Positions 9,766 to 18,417 of a stretch of 64,000 bases of DNA are shown here, piece after piece (position 1 is the first letter of the stretch; each line of letters opens with the position of its first letter). Origin of the DNA: an uncultured Enhydrobacter sp. (GTDB lineage Bacteria; Pseudomonadota; Gammaproteobacteria; Pseudomonadales; Moraxellaceae); assembly GCA_946222995.1 (NCBI GenBank), contig CAMIOS010000007.1, positions 29,360 to 93,359 of the forward strand, given 5' to 3'. The translations under genes were made by a program, and so were the position numbers. Below the pieces are notes generated by a model. It saw only the letters and a list, made by a program, of their open reading frames with translations, was not told where the DNA came from and searched no databases.

Positions 9766-9789
9766 ATTTTTTCCTTAATTGTTTTGTTG

Positions 9790-10818
9790 TTAGCCCGTTA
9801 ATGTTTGGCGAACGATAGCTGCGCCTGCACTTAGGGCATGAAGTTTACCATTAGCGATCTGTCGAGATAATGGCGCCATGCCACAGTTAGTACAAGGATA
9901 AAGTTTGTCTGCATCCACAAATTGTAACGCTTTATATAAAGTGTCGGCGACTTCTTCGGGGGTTTCTATGCGGTCAGTCGCCACATCGATCGCTCCCAAC
10001 ATCACTTTTTTGCCACGAATTAAGTCGATTAAATCCATGGGTACATGGGAATTTTGACATTCAAGTGACACAATGTCGATAGTTGATTGTTGTAATTTGG
10101 GAAAGATTTGTTCATATTGTCGCCATTGAGCGCCCAGCGTTTTTTTCCAGTCGGTATTGGCTTGGATACCATACCCATAACAAATATGCACTGCCGTCTC
10201 ACAAGACAAGCCCTCAATCGCTCGCTCAAGTGTTGCTACCCCCCAATCATTGACTTCATCAAAAAAGACGTTAAACGCTGGTTCATCAAACTGGATAATA
10301 TCTACCCCAGCCGCCTCAAGTTCTTTGGCTTCTTCATTCAAGATTTTGGCAAATTCCCAAGCGAGTTTTTCACGGCTTTTGTAGTGGTCATCGTATAGGG
10401 TGTCGATCATGGTCATCGGGCCAGGCAACGCCCATTTTATTGGCTTATCAGTCTGTTGCCGTAAAAACTTGGCATCCGCCACAAACACCGGCTGCTGGCG
10501 AGCCACCGCACCAACCACCGTCGGCACGTTGGCATCATAACGGTTGCGGATACGCACGGTTTTTTTATGGGAAAAATCCACCCCATCGAGGTGCTCGATA
10601 AAGGTAGTGACAAAATGCTGACGGGTTTGCTCGCCATCGCTTACAATATCGATACCCGCTTGGTTCTGCTCGTGTAAGGCAATAATTAACGCATCTTGTT
10701 TAGCTTGGATCAGCGCATCGCCTTGTAATTTCCACGGTGACCAAAGTTGCTCTGGCTCAGCAAGCCAGCTAGGCTTGGGTAAGCTACCTGCCGTAGCGGT
10801 TGGAAGTAAAGTTTGCAT
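9790..10818 (-). CDS. mesD: MesD-type core methionine synthase (MetE C-terminal-domain homologue)
   Basis: This 342-residue protein corresponds to only the catalytic C-terminal half of cobalamin-independent methionine synthase MetE. Zinc/homocysteine ligands are recognisable: H-x-C in AVHICYGYG, the Glu of VSLECQNSH, and Cys in YPCTNCGMAPLS. The absence of the MetE N-terminal half and the adjacent DUF1852 gene identify the MesD family of folate-independent methionine synthases. These are known from aerobic bacteria such as Acinetobacter and need MesX. It follows mesX by 47 bases. The methyl donor is not visible from sequence. Confidence 0.9.
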   Translation of the reverse strand: MQTLLPTATAGSLPKPSWLAEPEQLWSPWKLQGDALIQAKQDALIIALHEQNQAGIDIVSDGEQTRQHFVTTFIEHLDGVDFSHKKTVRIRNRYDANVPTVVGAVARQQPVFVADAKFLRQQTDKPIKWALPGPMTMIDTLYDDHYKSREKLAWEFAKILNEEAKELEAAGVDIIQFDEPAFNVFFDEVNDWGVATLERAIEGLSCETAVHICYGYGIQANTDWKKTLGAQWRQYEQIFPKLQQSTIDIVSLECQNSHVPMDLIDLIRGKKVMLGAIDVATDRIETPEEVADTLYKALQFVDADKLYPCTNCGMAPLSRQIANGKLHALSAGAAIVRQTLTG

Positions 10819-10865
10819 AAGGTTGCCTATTAAAAAAGTCTGCTGAAATGGTATCGGTTTTTATA

Positions 10866-11840
10866 CTAGCTTGCCCATTGTGCTAGTAGATGTTGGTATG
10901 GCTTGATAAAATGCTGCTCGGCATATTTACCTTGCTCAATTGCCAATCGGCTACGCTCCTCGCGGTCATACACAATGCCCGTACGCGAATAATCATCATA
11001 GCTCAAGCGAGGCTGATACACATTGCCTGCCTTGGCATTGGCGTTATAAATTTCGGGACGATAAATTTTTTGAAATGTTTCCATCGTGCTAATCGTGGCA
11101 ATTAATTCAAGATTGCTATAATCTGCCAACAAATCGCCCGTAAAATAAAAAGCAAGCGGGGCGACACTGTCCTTTGGCATAAAGTAGCGCACTTGTAACC
11201 CCATTTTGGCAAAATACTCATCCGTCAACGAATAATCCTCTTGGCGATATTCCACACCCAAAATCGGATGAACATTGGTGGTGCGATAATACGTTTTGGT
11301 GGTAGACACACTCAGACAAATCACAGGCGGTTTGGCAAATCTATCGGCATACGCCTGTGACTGGATAAAGCTTTTGTATAACTTGCCATGCAACTCGCCA
11401 AAGCCTGTTGGCACCGAAAACTCCGCTTGGTCTTTATTATGCGCTAATAACACCACGCTAAAATCATAATCGCGCACGTATGACGAAAAATTATTTCCCA
11501 CCATGCCATCAATAGTCTGACCCGTTTTATGATCCAAAATCGTGGTCTTTAGCATTTCAATGATGGGTAACGCTGTTTGATCAGCTAGGCTATCAGCCAC
11601 TTCAAGTTCGGCAGAGATGATATCTAGCGTCACTTGATAGCGGTCAGCGGTTGGATTGTCCCAATCTGCCAAGCTATTAAACCGATGATTAATCATAGCC
11701 AATGTGTTGCGTAAGTTGGCTTGTCGATGCTCACCGCGAGCCAAATTTGCAAAGTTGGTGGTAGTACGGGTGGTTTTGGCAGGTTGATAGTGTTCATCAA
11801 ACGGCAATGTATGGATATGAAAATTAAAGAAGTCACGCAT
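10866..11840 (-). CDS. mesX: DUF1852 protein MesX, required partner of MesD
   Basis: This 324-residue protein matches the DUF1852 family, now called MesX, which is genetically required for methionine synthesis by MesD. Recognisable stretches include FHIHTLPFDEHYQPAKTTR at residues 7-25, NFANLARGEHRQANL, and a C-terminal SRTGIVYDREERSRLAIEQG. It has no signal peptide or membrane segment, so it should be cytoplasmic. The ATG has an AAGGT ribosome site. It is first in the operon with mesD and a flavin reductase, under a MetR-box-like palindrome about 110 bases upstream. Its chemical role is not settled; a flavin- and oxygen-linked step is suggested by the neighbours. Confidence 0.9.
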   Translation of the reverse strand: MRDFFNFHIHTLPFDEHYQPAKTTRTTTNFANLARGEHRQANLRNTLAMINHRFNSLADWDNPTADRYQVTLDIISAELEVADSLADQTALPIIEMLKTTILDHKTGQTIDGMVGNNFSSYVRDYDFSVVLLAHNKDQAEFSVPTGFGELHGKLYKSFIQSQAYADRFAKPPVICLSVSTTKTYYRTTNVHPILGVEYRQEDYSLTDEYFAKMGLQVRYFMPKDSVAPLAFYFTGDLLADYSNLELIATISTMETFQKIYRPEIYNANAKAGNVYQPRLSYDDYSRTGIVYDREERSRLAIEQGKYAEQHFIKPYQHLLAQWAS

Positions 11841-12163
11841 TATCGATTACCTTGTGATAGTTCACGTCAAAAAGTTGGACAAAGAATTTAACAAGGCATA
11901 GTATGGCAGCATTTTATGATGATTAAAAATCAAGTTATTTAATAAATATTGAATTTTATTCAATATTATAGTTAATACTTTATAGTTAATAAAATCCCCG
12001 TATTTTAGTACAACTTACTTTTGCAGGCTTTGTATTACTTATTATTCAGTAATGTTTGCACTGTTTTGAGGCTTAGCAAGATGGCTAGCTTACCAAATTT
12101 TTACAAAAGTATAATTTGTGATGCTGATGGCTATTGTTATACTATTAACGCTCGGGTAAAGTA
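11841..12163. other. Divergent intergenic region between mesX and the cytochrome c gene
   Basis: These 323 AT-rich bases have no credible gene. They hold the MetR-like palindrome at 11945-11967 and a tandem 11-base direct repeat TATAGTTAATA at 11967-11977 and 11981-11991. Promoters for both divergent transcripts must lie here. Confidence 0.7.
11945..11967. promoter_or_regulatory. MetR-type operator upstream of mesX-mesD
   Basis: Arms AATATTGAAT and ATTCAATATT around TTT form a perfect 10-base inverted repeat. The inner TGAA-N5-TTCA at 11950-11962 with a central T matches the published MetR recognition pattern. The site faces a methionine synthase operon, which fits. MetR itself is not in this window. 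Confidence 0.7.
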
Positions 12164-13831
12164 ATGGTAATAAAAAGCCCATCAATAATAATTACATCAG
12201 TTTTATTAAAAAAACTAAAATTTTATGAGCCGTTTGCTATGTTTTCTTTCACGTCATTTACTGGGATTTCTCATACTGGCAGCGTCATGCCAAATGAAAT
12301 ACAACAACTATCAAGCTTTAAGGTTGGCTACAAACAGGCTAGCTATACAACATCCTTGTTGGCGTTATCTATCGCTGTGCTCGGCACGATCAATTTAGCC
12401 CATGCCGAAGCGTCCGCCCCTACGACAACCGCCAGAACCAAGCAATCGCTTGCGCAAGCTAAAACTCCCGTAGCTGCCCCATCCAATCCTACAGCAACAC
12501 CGTCTATTCAGCCATTGCAGAATAATGCGGCGGTCGCACGAGGCGCCTATATCGCACGTGCGGCTGACTGTGCAGGCTGTCACGGTGAAAACTATACCGG
12601 CGGGGTCAAATTCGTGTTACCGATGGGCACGGTGGTTTCGACCAATATTACCCCGTCACTGACACATGGCATTGGTCGTTATAGCTTGCAGCAGTTTTCT
12701 GATGCGGTCAGAAAAGGCAAAGCCCCCGAACATTATCTTTATCCAGCCATGCCTTATCCATCCTATAGCCGTATGAGCGATACTGATATTCAAGATTTGT
12801 ATGCGTTTATGAAAACTGTTCAGCCAGTTGACGCCAGTCCTGAGGACAAAACGCACATGAATTTTCCATTTAACATACGGCTATTAATGACAGGCTACAA
12901 CCTTATCAATCTGCCAAAATGGGAAGTTGCACCCCGCTTAACTGACAGCCAAAAACGCGGGCAATATCTGGTCGATAACCTAGGGCACTGTGGCGACTGT
13001 CACACGCCACGCACAGCCACAATGGGCTATGATAAAGCACATTACTTAGCCGGTGCACCGATTCAAGGCGTATTTGCACCCAATATTACCTCAGACAATG
13101 ACACTGGTATTGGACGTTGGTCAAAACAAGATATTGTTACTTTCCTAAAAGCAGGTGAGTTGCAGCACCAAGCGTTAGCGGGTGATGAGATGGGTAAAGT
13201 GGTTACTTACAGCACCCGACATTTAACCGATGCTGATTTGATGGCGATGGCAGATTACCTTAAAACCGTACCGGCAGTAAAAAGTGGGGCAACAGCCATA
13301 CCGCTTGATGTCGCGCGATTGCCAAAAAGTCAAGACCCAGATATAACCTATAATCTGTTAAAACAGATTGACGTATTAAAGGTGGCACAAGCCAATGCAA
13401 AACCTAACACAGGCGAAGCCATCTACCTCAATCAGTGTGCAAGCTGTCATGGGGCGAATGGTCAAGGACAAGTCGAAGCCAAATACCCTGCCTTAACAGG
13501 ATTGGCGATATTGCGTGAAACCGAGCCAAAGCGGTTGATACAAATCATTGCGCATGGTAGTAAAGGCTCGCTTGATACCTTGCCCAATATGCCAGCATTT
13601 GCCAATGTGTTAAACGATGAACAAATCGCTCAAGTCGCCAACTATGTCCGTACCAACATCGGCGGTATGCCATCGAGTCAATTAACTGCCAATGATATAA
13701 AAAAGCTCGCTGAGCAAAAAACGCAAGTGCCCTTTTTAATTGCTAATGCCGCTTGGCTGGCTATTTTGGGTTTGATACTGGCATTATTGCTAATCGGTTT
13801 ATTGATCAGATGGTTACTACGCCGCCGTTGA
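12164..13831 (+). CDS. Membrane-anchored tri-haem cytochrome c
   Basis: This 555-residue electron carrier resembles the cytochrome c subunits of periplasmic dehydrogenases. It has three haem sites: CAGCH near residue 136, CGDCH near 280 and CASCH near 427. A C-terminal membrane helix (about 525-550, FLIANAAWLAILGLILALLLIGLLIRWLL) holds it at the cytoplasmic membrane. A signal peptide lies at about residues 58-81 (ASYTTSLLALSIAVLGTINLAHA). The true start may therefore be an internal ATG at 12239 or 12287, since none has a clear ribosome site. A low-complexity Ala/Pro/Thr linker precedes the first haem. It is probably the electron outlet for the amine oxidase encoded next. Confidence 0.88.
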   Translation: MVIKSPSIIITSVLLKKLKFYEPFAMFSFTSFTGISHTGSVMPNEIQQLSSFKVGYKQASYTTSLLALSIAVLGTINLAHAEASAPTTTARTKQSLAQAKTPVAAPSNPTATPSIQPLQNNAAVARGAYIARAADCAGCHGENYTGGVKFVLPMGTVVSTNITPSLTHGIGRYSLQQFSDAVRKGKAPEHYLYPAMPYPSYSRMSDTDIQDLYAFMKTVQPVDASPEDKTHMNFPFNIRLLMTGYNLINLPKWEVAPRLTDSQKRGQYLVDNLGHCGDCHTPRTATMGYDKAHYLAGAPIQGVFAPNITSDNDTGIGRWSKQDIVTFLKAGELQHQALAGDEMGKVVTYSTRHLTDADLMAMADYLKTVPAVKSGATAIPLDVARLPKSQDPDITYNLLKQIDVLKVAQANAKPNTGEAIYLNQCASCHGANGQGQVEAKYPALTGLAILRETEPKRLIQIIAHGSKGSLDTLPNMPAFANVLNDEQIAQVANYVRTNIGGMPSSQLTANDIKKLAEQKTQVPFLIANAAWLAILGLILALLLIGLLIRWLLRRR

Positions 13832-13949
13832 TAGTGTGGTTGTTATTTAGTTCTATCATTAAGTCACGATACATAACAATAAAATCAACAATTTAGTCTG
13901 TTATTTTTGACCAATTTATTTAAATATTTATCCTATTTAAGGACGTATT

Positions 13950-15554
13950 ATGTCAGTATCTTCTTACTCCCCTAGTCGCCGAGAATTGTTTAGCATGATA
14001 GGCAAGCTCGCTGGCGCAGCCACCATGTATCAAGCGATGACAAGCTTAGGTTTTGCGGGTGAGTCTGATTTTAAACAAGCATTAAACCTACAAGGGGCGC
14101 CAAGTGGCAAAACCGTGGTGATATTGGGGGCAGGGTTGGCAGGTCTCACCGCTGCCTATGAGCTTAGAAAAGCAGGCTATAGCGTCAAAGTATTGGAATA
14201 CCAAAACCGAGGCGGTGGGCGTAGCCTAACCTTGCGGGGAGGTGACCGTTATACGGAGATTAGCGGTGATGTGATTACCTGTGATTTTGCCGAGGGGAAT
14301 TATTTTAATCCCGGCCCTTGGCGGCTACCGCACCATCATTATGCCATTATTCATTATTGCCGAGAATTTGGGGTGGCGTTAGAACCGTTTATTCAAGAAA
14401 ATCACGAAGCGTATTTGCATAGTGTTAATCATTTTAATGGGGTGCCACAGCGGCTTGGCGATGTCAAAAGTGACATGCGAGGTTATACCGCTCAGTTATT
14501 AGCAAAATCATTAAAGCAAAATGATCTGGATCAAACGGTGACCAATGAAGATAAAGAAAAGTTACTGGATTGGTTAAAAACTTGGGGCGTATTAAATGCC
14601 AACTATCAATACGCCCCATCCGATACGCTCGCTATGCAGCGCAGTATGGCGATTTTACCAGGTGGCGGACAGATGCCCCGTTGGCAGTCTTCTCAGCCCT
14701 TGCCGTTGTCTGAATTGCTAGATGCCAAATTCTGGGCAACCATGGGTATGGATTACAATTTTTATTCGCATAAACACAGCCCACCGATGTTTCAACCGGT
14801 GGGTGGCATGGGTAAAATTGGCGATGCCTTTACCCGTGAATGTCGAGACATGATCACCTTTAATCGCAAAGTCACCAAAATCGCCCAGAATGATTCGGGT
14901 GTGACAATTTATCACCAAGACAGCCAAAACCCAGCTGCCAATCTTGAGCAATTACAGGCAGATTATTGTATCTGTACCATTCCGTTATCGGTGCTAAGTC
15001 AGTTAGACGTTGAGGTGTCATCGGCGATGAAGCAAGCCATAGCCGCAGTTCCTTATGAAACCTCTTATAAAGTCGGACTCGAGTTCAATCGGCGATTTTG
15101 GGAAGAAGATGAGTGGATTTATGGTGGGGTAAGCTATACGGATATGCCAATTAACCAAATCGCTTATCCATCAAATGGCTTATTTAGTAAAGGGCCTGCT
15201 GTGTTATTAGGCGGCTATAGTTATGGACCGGCCTCTTATAAATTTAATTCACTTACCCCACAAGAGCGTATCCAAGCAGCATTGGCATATGGTGCTCGCA
15301 TTCATCCTCAATATAAACAAGAATTTAGAAGTGGAACGTCATGGGCGTGGCATCGGGTATCTTGGATCTTGGGCTGCTATGGTATTTGGAACAGTACGAC
15401 ACGCCAACAATATTATAACACCTTATGCCAAATTGATAATCGGGTGGCACTGGCAGGCGAGCATTGTTCGGATTTACCTGCTTGGCAAGAGGGGGCGATT
15501 TTATCGGGCATTGACACCGCAAAACGCTTACATCATAAAATTTTAAACGCCTAA
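13950..15554 (+). CDS. Periplasmic FAD-dependent amine oxidase/dehydrogenase (monoamine oxidase family)
   Basis: This 534-residue flavoenzyme starts with a twin-arginine-like signal (SPSRRELFSMIGKLAGAATM, Arg pair at 10-11), implying export of the folded FAD protein. The dinucleotide-binding motif VVILGAGLAGLTAAYELRKAG is at about residues 56-76, followed by the RxxGGR-like GGGRSLTLRGG. The C-terminal FAD motif includes VALAGEHCSDLPAWQEGAILSG. The family oxidises primary or secondary amines or amino acids. It sits between two c-type cytochrome genes, so electrons probably go to cytochrome c rather than oxygen, as known for NicA2 with CycN. The ribosome site AAGGACGTATT precedes the ATG. The substrate is unknown. 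Confidence 0.88.
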   Translation: MSVSSYSPSRRELFSMIGKLAGAATMYQAMTSLGFAGESDFKQALNLQGAPSGKTVVILGAGLAGLTAAYELRKAGYSVKVLEYQNRGGGRSLTLRGGDRYTEISGDVITCDFAEGNYFNPGPWRLPHHHYAIIHYCREFGVALEPFIQENHEAYLHSVNHFNGVPQRLGDVKSDMRGYTAQLLAKSLKQNDLDQTVTNEDKEKLLDWLKTWGVLNANYQYAPSDTLAMQRSMAILPGGGQMPRWQSSQPLPLSELLDAKFWATMGMDYNFYSHKHSPPMFQPVGGMGKIGDAFTRECRDMITFNRKVTKIAQNDSGVTIYHQDSQNPAANLEQLQADYCICTIPLSVLSQLDVEVSSAMKQAIAAVPYETSYKVGLEFNRRFWEEDEWIYGGVSYTDMPINQIAYPSNGLFSKGPAVLLGGYSYGPASYKFNSLTPQERIQAALAYGARIHPQYKQEFRSGTSWAWHRVSWILGCYGIWNSTTRQQYYNTLCQIDNRVALAGEHCSDLPAWQEGAILSGIDTAKRLHHKILNA

Positions 15555-15571
15555 TATATGATGAGACAGAC

Positions 15572-16240
15572 ATGAAAAAAATAAATATCGGCTTGATAAT
15601 GGCGGTTTTACTCATAACGGGTGTGGTAGCGACCCTAGTTACCTTGTCAAATAATGCCTCACACGCTGCTGAAGTAGCGGACGGCGCTGCCAATTTGGCC
15701 GAAAAAAAACCGCAAATGAATGTATTTGCTAGCCGTGACAACCGCTCATGGGGTGGGGTGTATATGTTTAACCAAGAAGCTAAAGCAGGTGAGCCTGCTT
15801 ATGAGCCTATGACCCAATTAACCGGCGGGCATATTGTCAATTACAATGCCATACCACCGATTGAAAAAGATGCCGATTATCAAAAATGGAATAACTACTT
15901 TGGCGATGGTAGCTTTAGTAGTACGGATGGCAAAGTCATTTATCACCAATCGTGTGCGGCTTGTCATCTACACCAAGGGCAAGGTGGCAAAGGCGCAGGC
16001 TACTATCCGCCACTGGCAAATAACCCAAAAATGCGCTCTGCCCAATATATTTATAGCATTCTGATCAATGGCTTTCGAGGAATGCCATACTTTCGGGAGA
16101 TGCTTAACGATGAACAAATGGCAGCGGTCACTAAGTATATTCAAGAAGATTTAAACGGGTTTAAAAGCACTGCCAATGCCAAAGACGTAGCAAATTTACG
16201 CCATGAAACTTCGCCTATCATTGACCCAAGTGACCATTAA
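15572..16240 (+). CDS. Mono-haem cytochrome c, probable electron acceptor of the amine oxidase
   Basis: This 222-residue exported cytochrome has an N-terminal signal or anchor helix (about residues 7-25, GLIMAVLLITGVVATLVTL). A family-specific region follows, then one haem site C128-AA-C131-H132 in a class I cytochrome c domain. The likely axial Met is in GFRGMPYFREM. It begins 17 bases after the amine oxidase stop on the same strand, so the two are almost certainly co-transcribed. A dedicated cytochrome beside a NicA2-like flavoenzyme supports a dehydrogenase chain of amine, FAD, cytochrome c, tri-haem cytochrome and terminal oxidase (inference). Confidence 0.88.
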   Translation: MKKINIGLIMAVLLITGVVATLVTLSNNASHAAEVADGAANLAEKKPQMNVFASRDNRSWGGVYMFNQEAKAGEPAYEPMTQLTGGHIVNYNAIPPIEKDADYQKWNNYFGDGSFSSTDGKVIYHQSCAACHLHQGQGGKGAGYYPPLANNPKMRSAQYIYSILINGFRGMPYFREMLNDEQMAAVTKYIQEDLNGFKSTANAKDVANLRHETSPIIDPSDH

Positions 16241-16298
16241 ATGTGGCTATTACCCTAAAATTAACCCTAGCTCATAACTGAAAATTAAGGGATGCGCG

Positions 16299-17051
16299 AT
16301 GCGTGAAAAACTTTTAGATTTAGGCAACGGTTTTTATAACATTCGAGGTAACTTTCGTGTAGGCGGGGTTATTAATATTGGCACGCACTGTTCCTTGATT
16401 GAGCTTGATGCTAAACGCTTTATATTTTTAGATAGTTATACCCTCACGGGCGATATTCGTAAACAAGTAATGGCCTTAACTGACAATGGCCATCACGTTG
16501 AAGCCGTGCTCAATGTCCACCCATTTCATACCGTGCATTGTCAGCAAATGGCAAAGGATTTTCCAAACGCAAAATTTTATGGCTCACTACGCCATCAACA
16601 AAAAATTCCTAACATAGCCTGGCAAAACGACCTGGTAGAAAGTCCTGCCGTTGCCCAACGTTACCCAGAATTGCAGTTTAGTGTGCCTGACGGCATTTAT
16701 TATATTCACCCCAATGAGAAAATTCATGTGGGCTCATTATTGGTATTTCATGACGCGAGTGGCTGTCTGCATGTTGATGATACCTTTAGTACCATGCCGC
16801 ATTTTAACACAATAGAAAATTTTGTTGAAAAAATTGACTATCATTTACCTAAACTTATACTTAAACCATTGTTTAAATTAGCGTTTAAAGCAGAGATAGA
16901 TGCAAAACAGCAATTTTATCAATGGCTAGAAAAAATTGCCGAATCTTGGCGAAATACTCGCTATGTTTGTGCTGCGCATTCGGAGACAGTGGCATTTGAG
17001 GAAGGGGAATTTGCATCCGCATTAAAAGCGGCACTACACAACATATCCTAA
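16299..17051 (+). CDS. Metallo-beta-lactamase-fold protein with degenerate metal motif
   Basis: This 250-residue cytoplasmic protein has the alternating strand pattern of the metallo-beta-lactamase fold (CSLIELDAKRFIFLDSYTLTGD, then the strand HVEAVLNVHPFHTVHC). The canonical HxHxDH motif reads H74-PF-H77-TV-H80, lacking the Asp. Later ligand positions are H150 in LLVFHDASGCLHVDD and H236 in YVCAAHSET. It may bind metal weakly or not at all. It starts 58 bases after the cytochrome gene and may belong to the same transcript. Its substrate and role are unknown. Confidence 0.65.
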   Translation: MREKLLDLGNGFYNIRGNFRVGGVINIGTHCSLIELDAKRFIFLDSYTLTGDIRKQVMALTDNGHHVEAVLNVHPFHTVHCQQMAKDFPNAKFYGSLRHQQKIPNIAWQNDLVESPAVAQRYPELQFSVPDGIYYIHPNEKIHVGSLLVFHDASGCLHVDDTFSTMPHFNTIENFVEKIDYHLPKLILKPLFKLAFKAEIDAKQQFYQWLEKIAESWRNTRYVCAAHSETVAFEEGEFASALKAALHNIS

Positions 17052-17054
17052 AAA

Positions 17055-17092
17055 GCTATCAACAGTACTGAGAAGTACCCCTTGTTGATAGC
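17055..17092. terminator. Stem-loop after the metallo-beta-lactamase-fold gene
   Basis: GCTATCAACA (17055-17064) pairs with TGTTGATAGC (17083-17092), and GTACT/AGTAC pair inside with a GAGA tetraloop-like turn and a CCCT bulge. The structure begins four bases after the stop codon. It lacks a T-run, so it may stabilise the mRNA end instead of terminating alone. Confidence 0.55.
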
Positions 17093-17135
17093 GCTATGTC
17101 GTACAAACCTACTTTAGATCCTACAATCAATGAGC

Positions 17136-17174
17136 GACAAGCAAGCTAGCGGCGACTGACCTTAGCTTGCTGTC
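17136..17174. terminator. Second stem-loop in the convergent gap
   Basis: GACA-A-GCAAGCTA (17136-17148) pairs with TAGCTTGC-TGTC (17163-17174) around a 14-base loop. It lies between convergent genes (metallo-beta-lactamase-fold and DUF475), the expected place for a shared transcription stop. No strong T-run follows on either strand. Confidence 0.5.
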
Positions 17175-17226
17175 ATAAATAGCATTTGATTTTTAATGGT
17201 TTTTTTGTATAAATAGCTCTAATCTC

Positions 17227-18279
17227 TTAGGGGTTATTTTTACGATGACTAATCGAATGAATCACGGCTAACACAATAAATGCCACGCCAATGAGTCCGG
17301 TAACAATTTCTGGAATATGATATTTCATAGAAAGTAACATAATGATCGCCAACGCACCAATGGCATAATGCGCCCCATGTTCTAAATAAACGAACTCATC
17401 AAGCGTACCTTTTTCTACCAAAAAAAGTGTCAACGAACGCACAAACATCGCCCCAATTGCTAGACCGAGCATAATAATGATGACATCATTGGTAATTGCA
17501 AACGCGCCAATGACCCCATCAAAGCTAAATGACGCATCTAAAATCTCTAAGTATAAAAAGCCTGCAATACCGCCTTTGACAATGGCACCTGCGACCTGTG
17601 CGCCTTCAACTTCTGCGGTGGTTTCATCATCATCATCTGCCCCTTCAATCAAATGTGAGAGCACATTGGTGCCTAAATAGACCAATATGCCACTCACCCC
17701 TGCAATTAAAACGGCAAATTTTTCGTTTACATCAACCAGCGATAGCGATAATACAAGGGCTAATAATGCAATAAAAACGCTAATGGCATCGACTTTACTA
17801 AAACGCGCTAAATTTCTTTCTAGCCATTTAAACCAAAGTACCTCTTTTTCATCAAAAATAAAATTGAGAAAAACCAGTAATAAGAACATTCCCCCAAATG
17901 CCGATATTTCTGCATGATGAGCAATCAGCTTTTCAGAATACAATTTTGGCTGATTTAATGCCATATTGATAACGTCTGACATCGCCATATCTGCGGTCAA
18001 TGCCACGATGACGATAGGAAAAAGTAAACGCATCCCAAAGACAGCCACCAACATACCCACAGTCAGAAAAATTGTTTTCCAAAATTTATCCCAAGTTTTT
18101 AACACCGAGGCATTGACCACCGCATTATCAAACGATAAGGAAATCTCCATAACGGCCAAAATCATGGTAACAAACAACCCCGATAACATCCCTGCAGTGC
18201 CACCATGGGAAAAGCCCCACCATGCCGCAACCGACAAAGCAATCAAGGTAAAAATAATATCAAAATAAAAATGCTTCAT
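17227..18279 (-). CDS. DUF475/TerC-like integral membrane protein
   Basis: This is a polytopic inner-membrane protein of about 350 residues in the DUF475 branch of the TerC superfamily, which is linked to tellurite/metal and stress responses. Two diagnostic acidic membrane motifs occur in duplicate: MEISLSFDNAVVNASVL near residue 46 and LEILDASFSFDGVIGAFAIT in the second half. An acidic loop (GADDDDETTAEVEG) separates the halves. I chose the ATG at 18279 because AAGGATTTTT lies directly before it; the frame is open further upstream to 18330. It is next to AIM24-like and TerD genes, as in Ter stress clusters. Confidence 0.85.
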   Translation of the reverse strand: MKHFYFDIIFTLIALSVAAWWGFSHGGTAGMLSGLFVTMILAVMEISLSFDNAVVNASVLKTWDKFWKTIFLTVGMLVAVFGMRLLFPIVIVALTADMAMSDVINMALNQPKLYSEKLIAHHAEISAFGGMFLLLVFLNFIFDEKEVLWFKWLERNLARFSKVDAISVFIALLALVLSLSLVDVNEKFAVLIAGVSGILVYLGTNVLSHLIEGADDDDETTAEVEGAQVAGAIVKGGIAGFLYLEILDASFSFDGVIGAFAITNDVIIIMLGLAIGAMFVRSLTLFLVEKGTLDEFVYLEHGAHYAIGALAIIMLLSMKYHIPEIVTGLIGVAFIVLAVIHSISHRKNNP

Positions 18280-18417
18280 AAAAATCCTTAAATTAGTTTG
18301 GTTGAATAGCGTGATACTTATCCATAGCATTTGATTGTAGTGGTCGCATGGTTAAAAGACAAATAAGCCAGTTTTTTGGCAATACCTGATGTTCATTTTA
18401 TTAATCTTTTCAATCAG

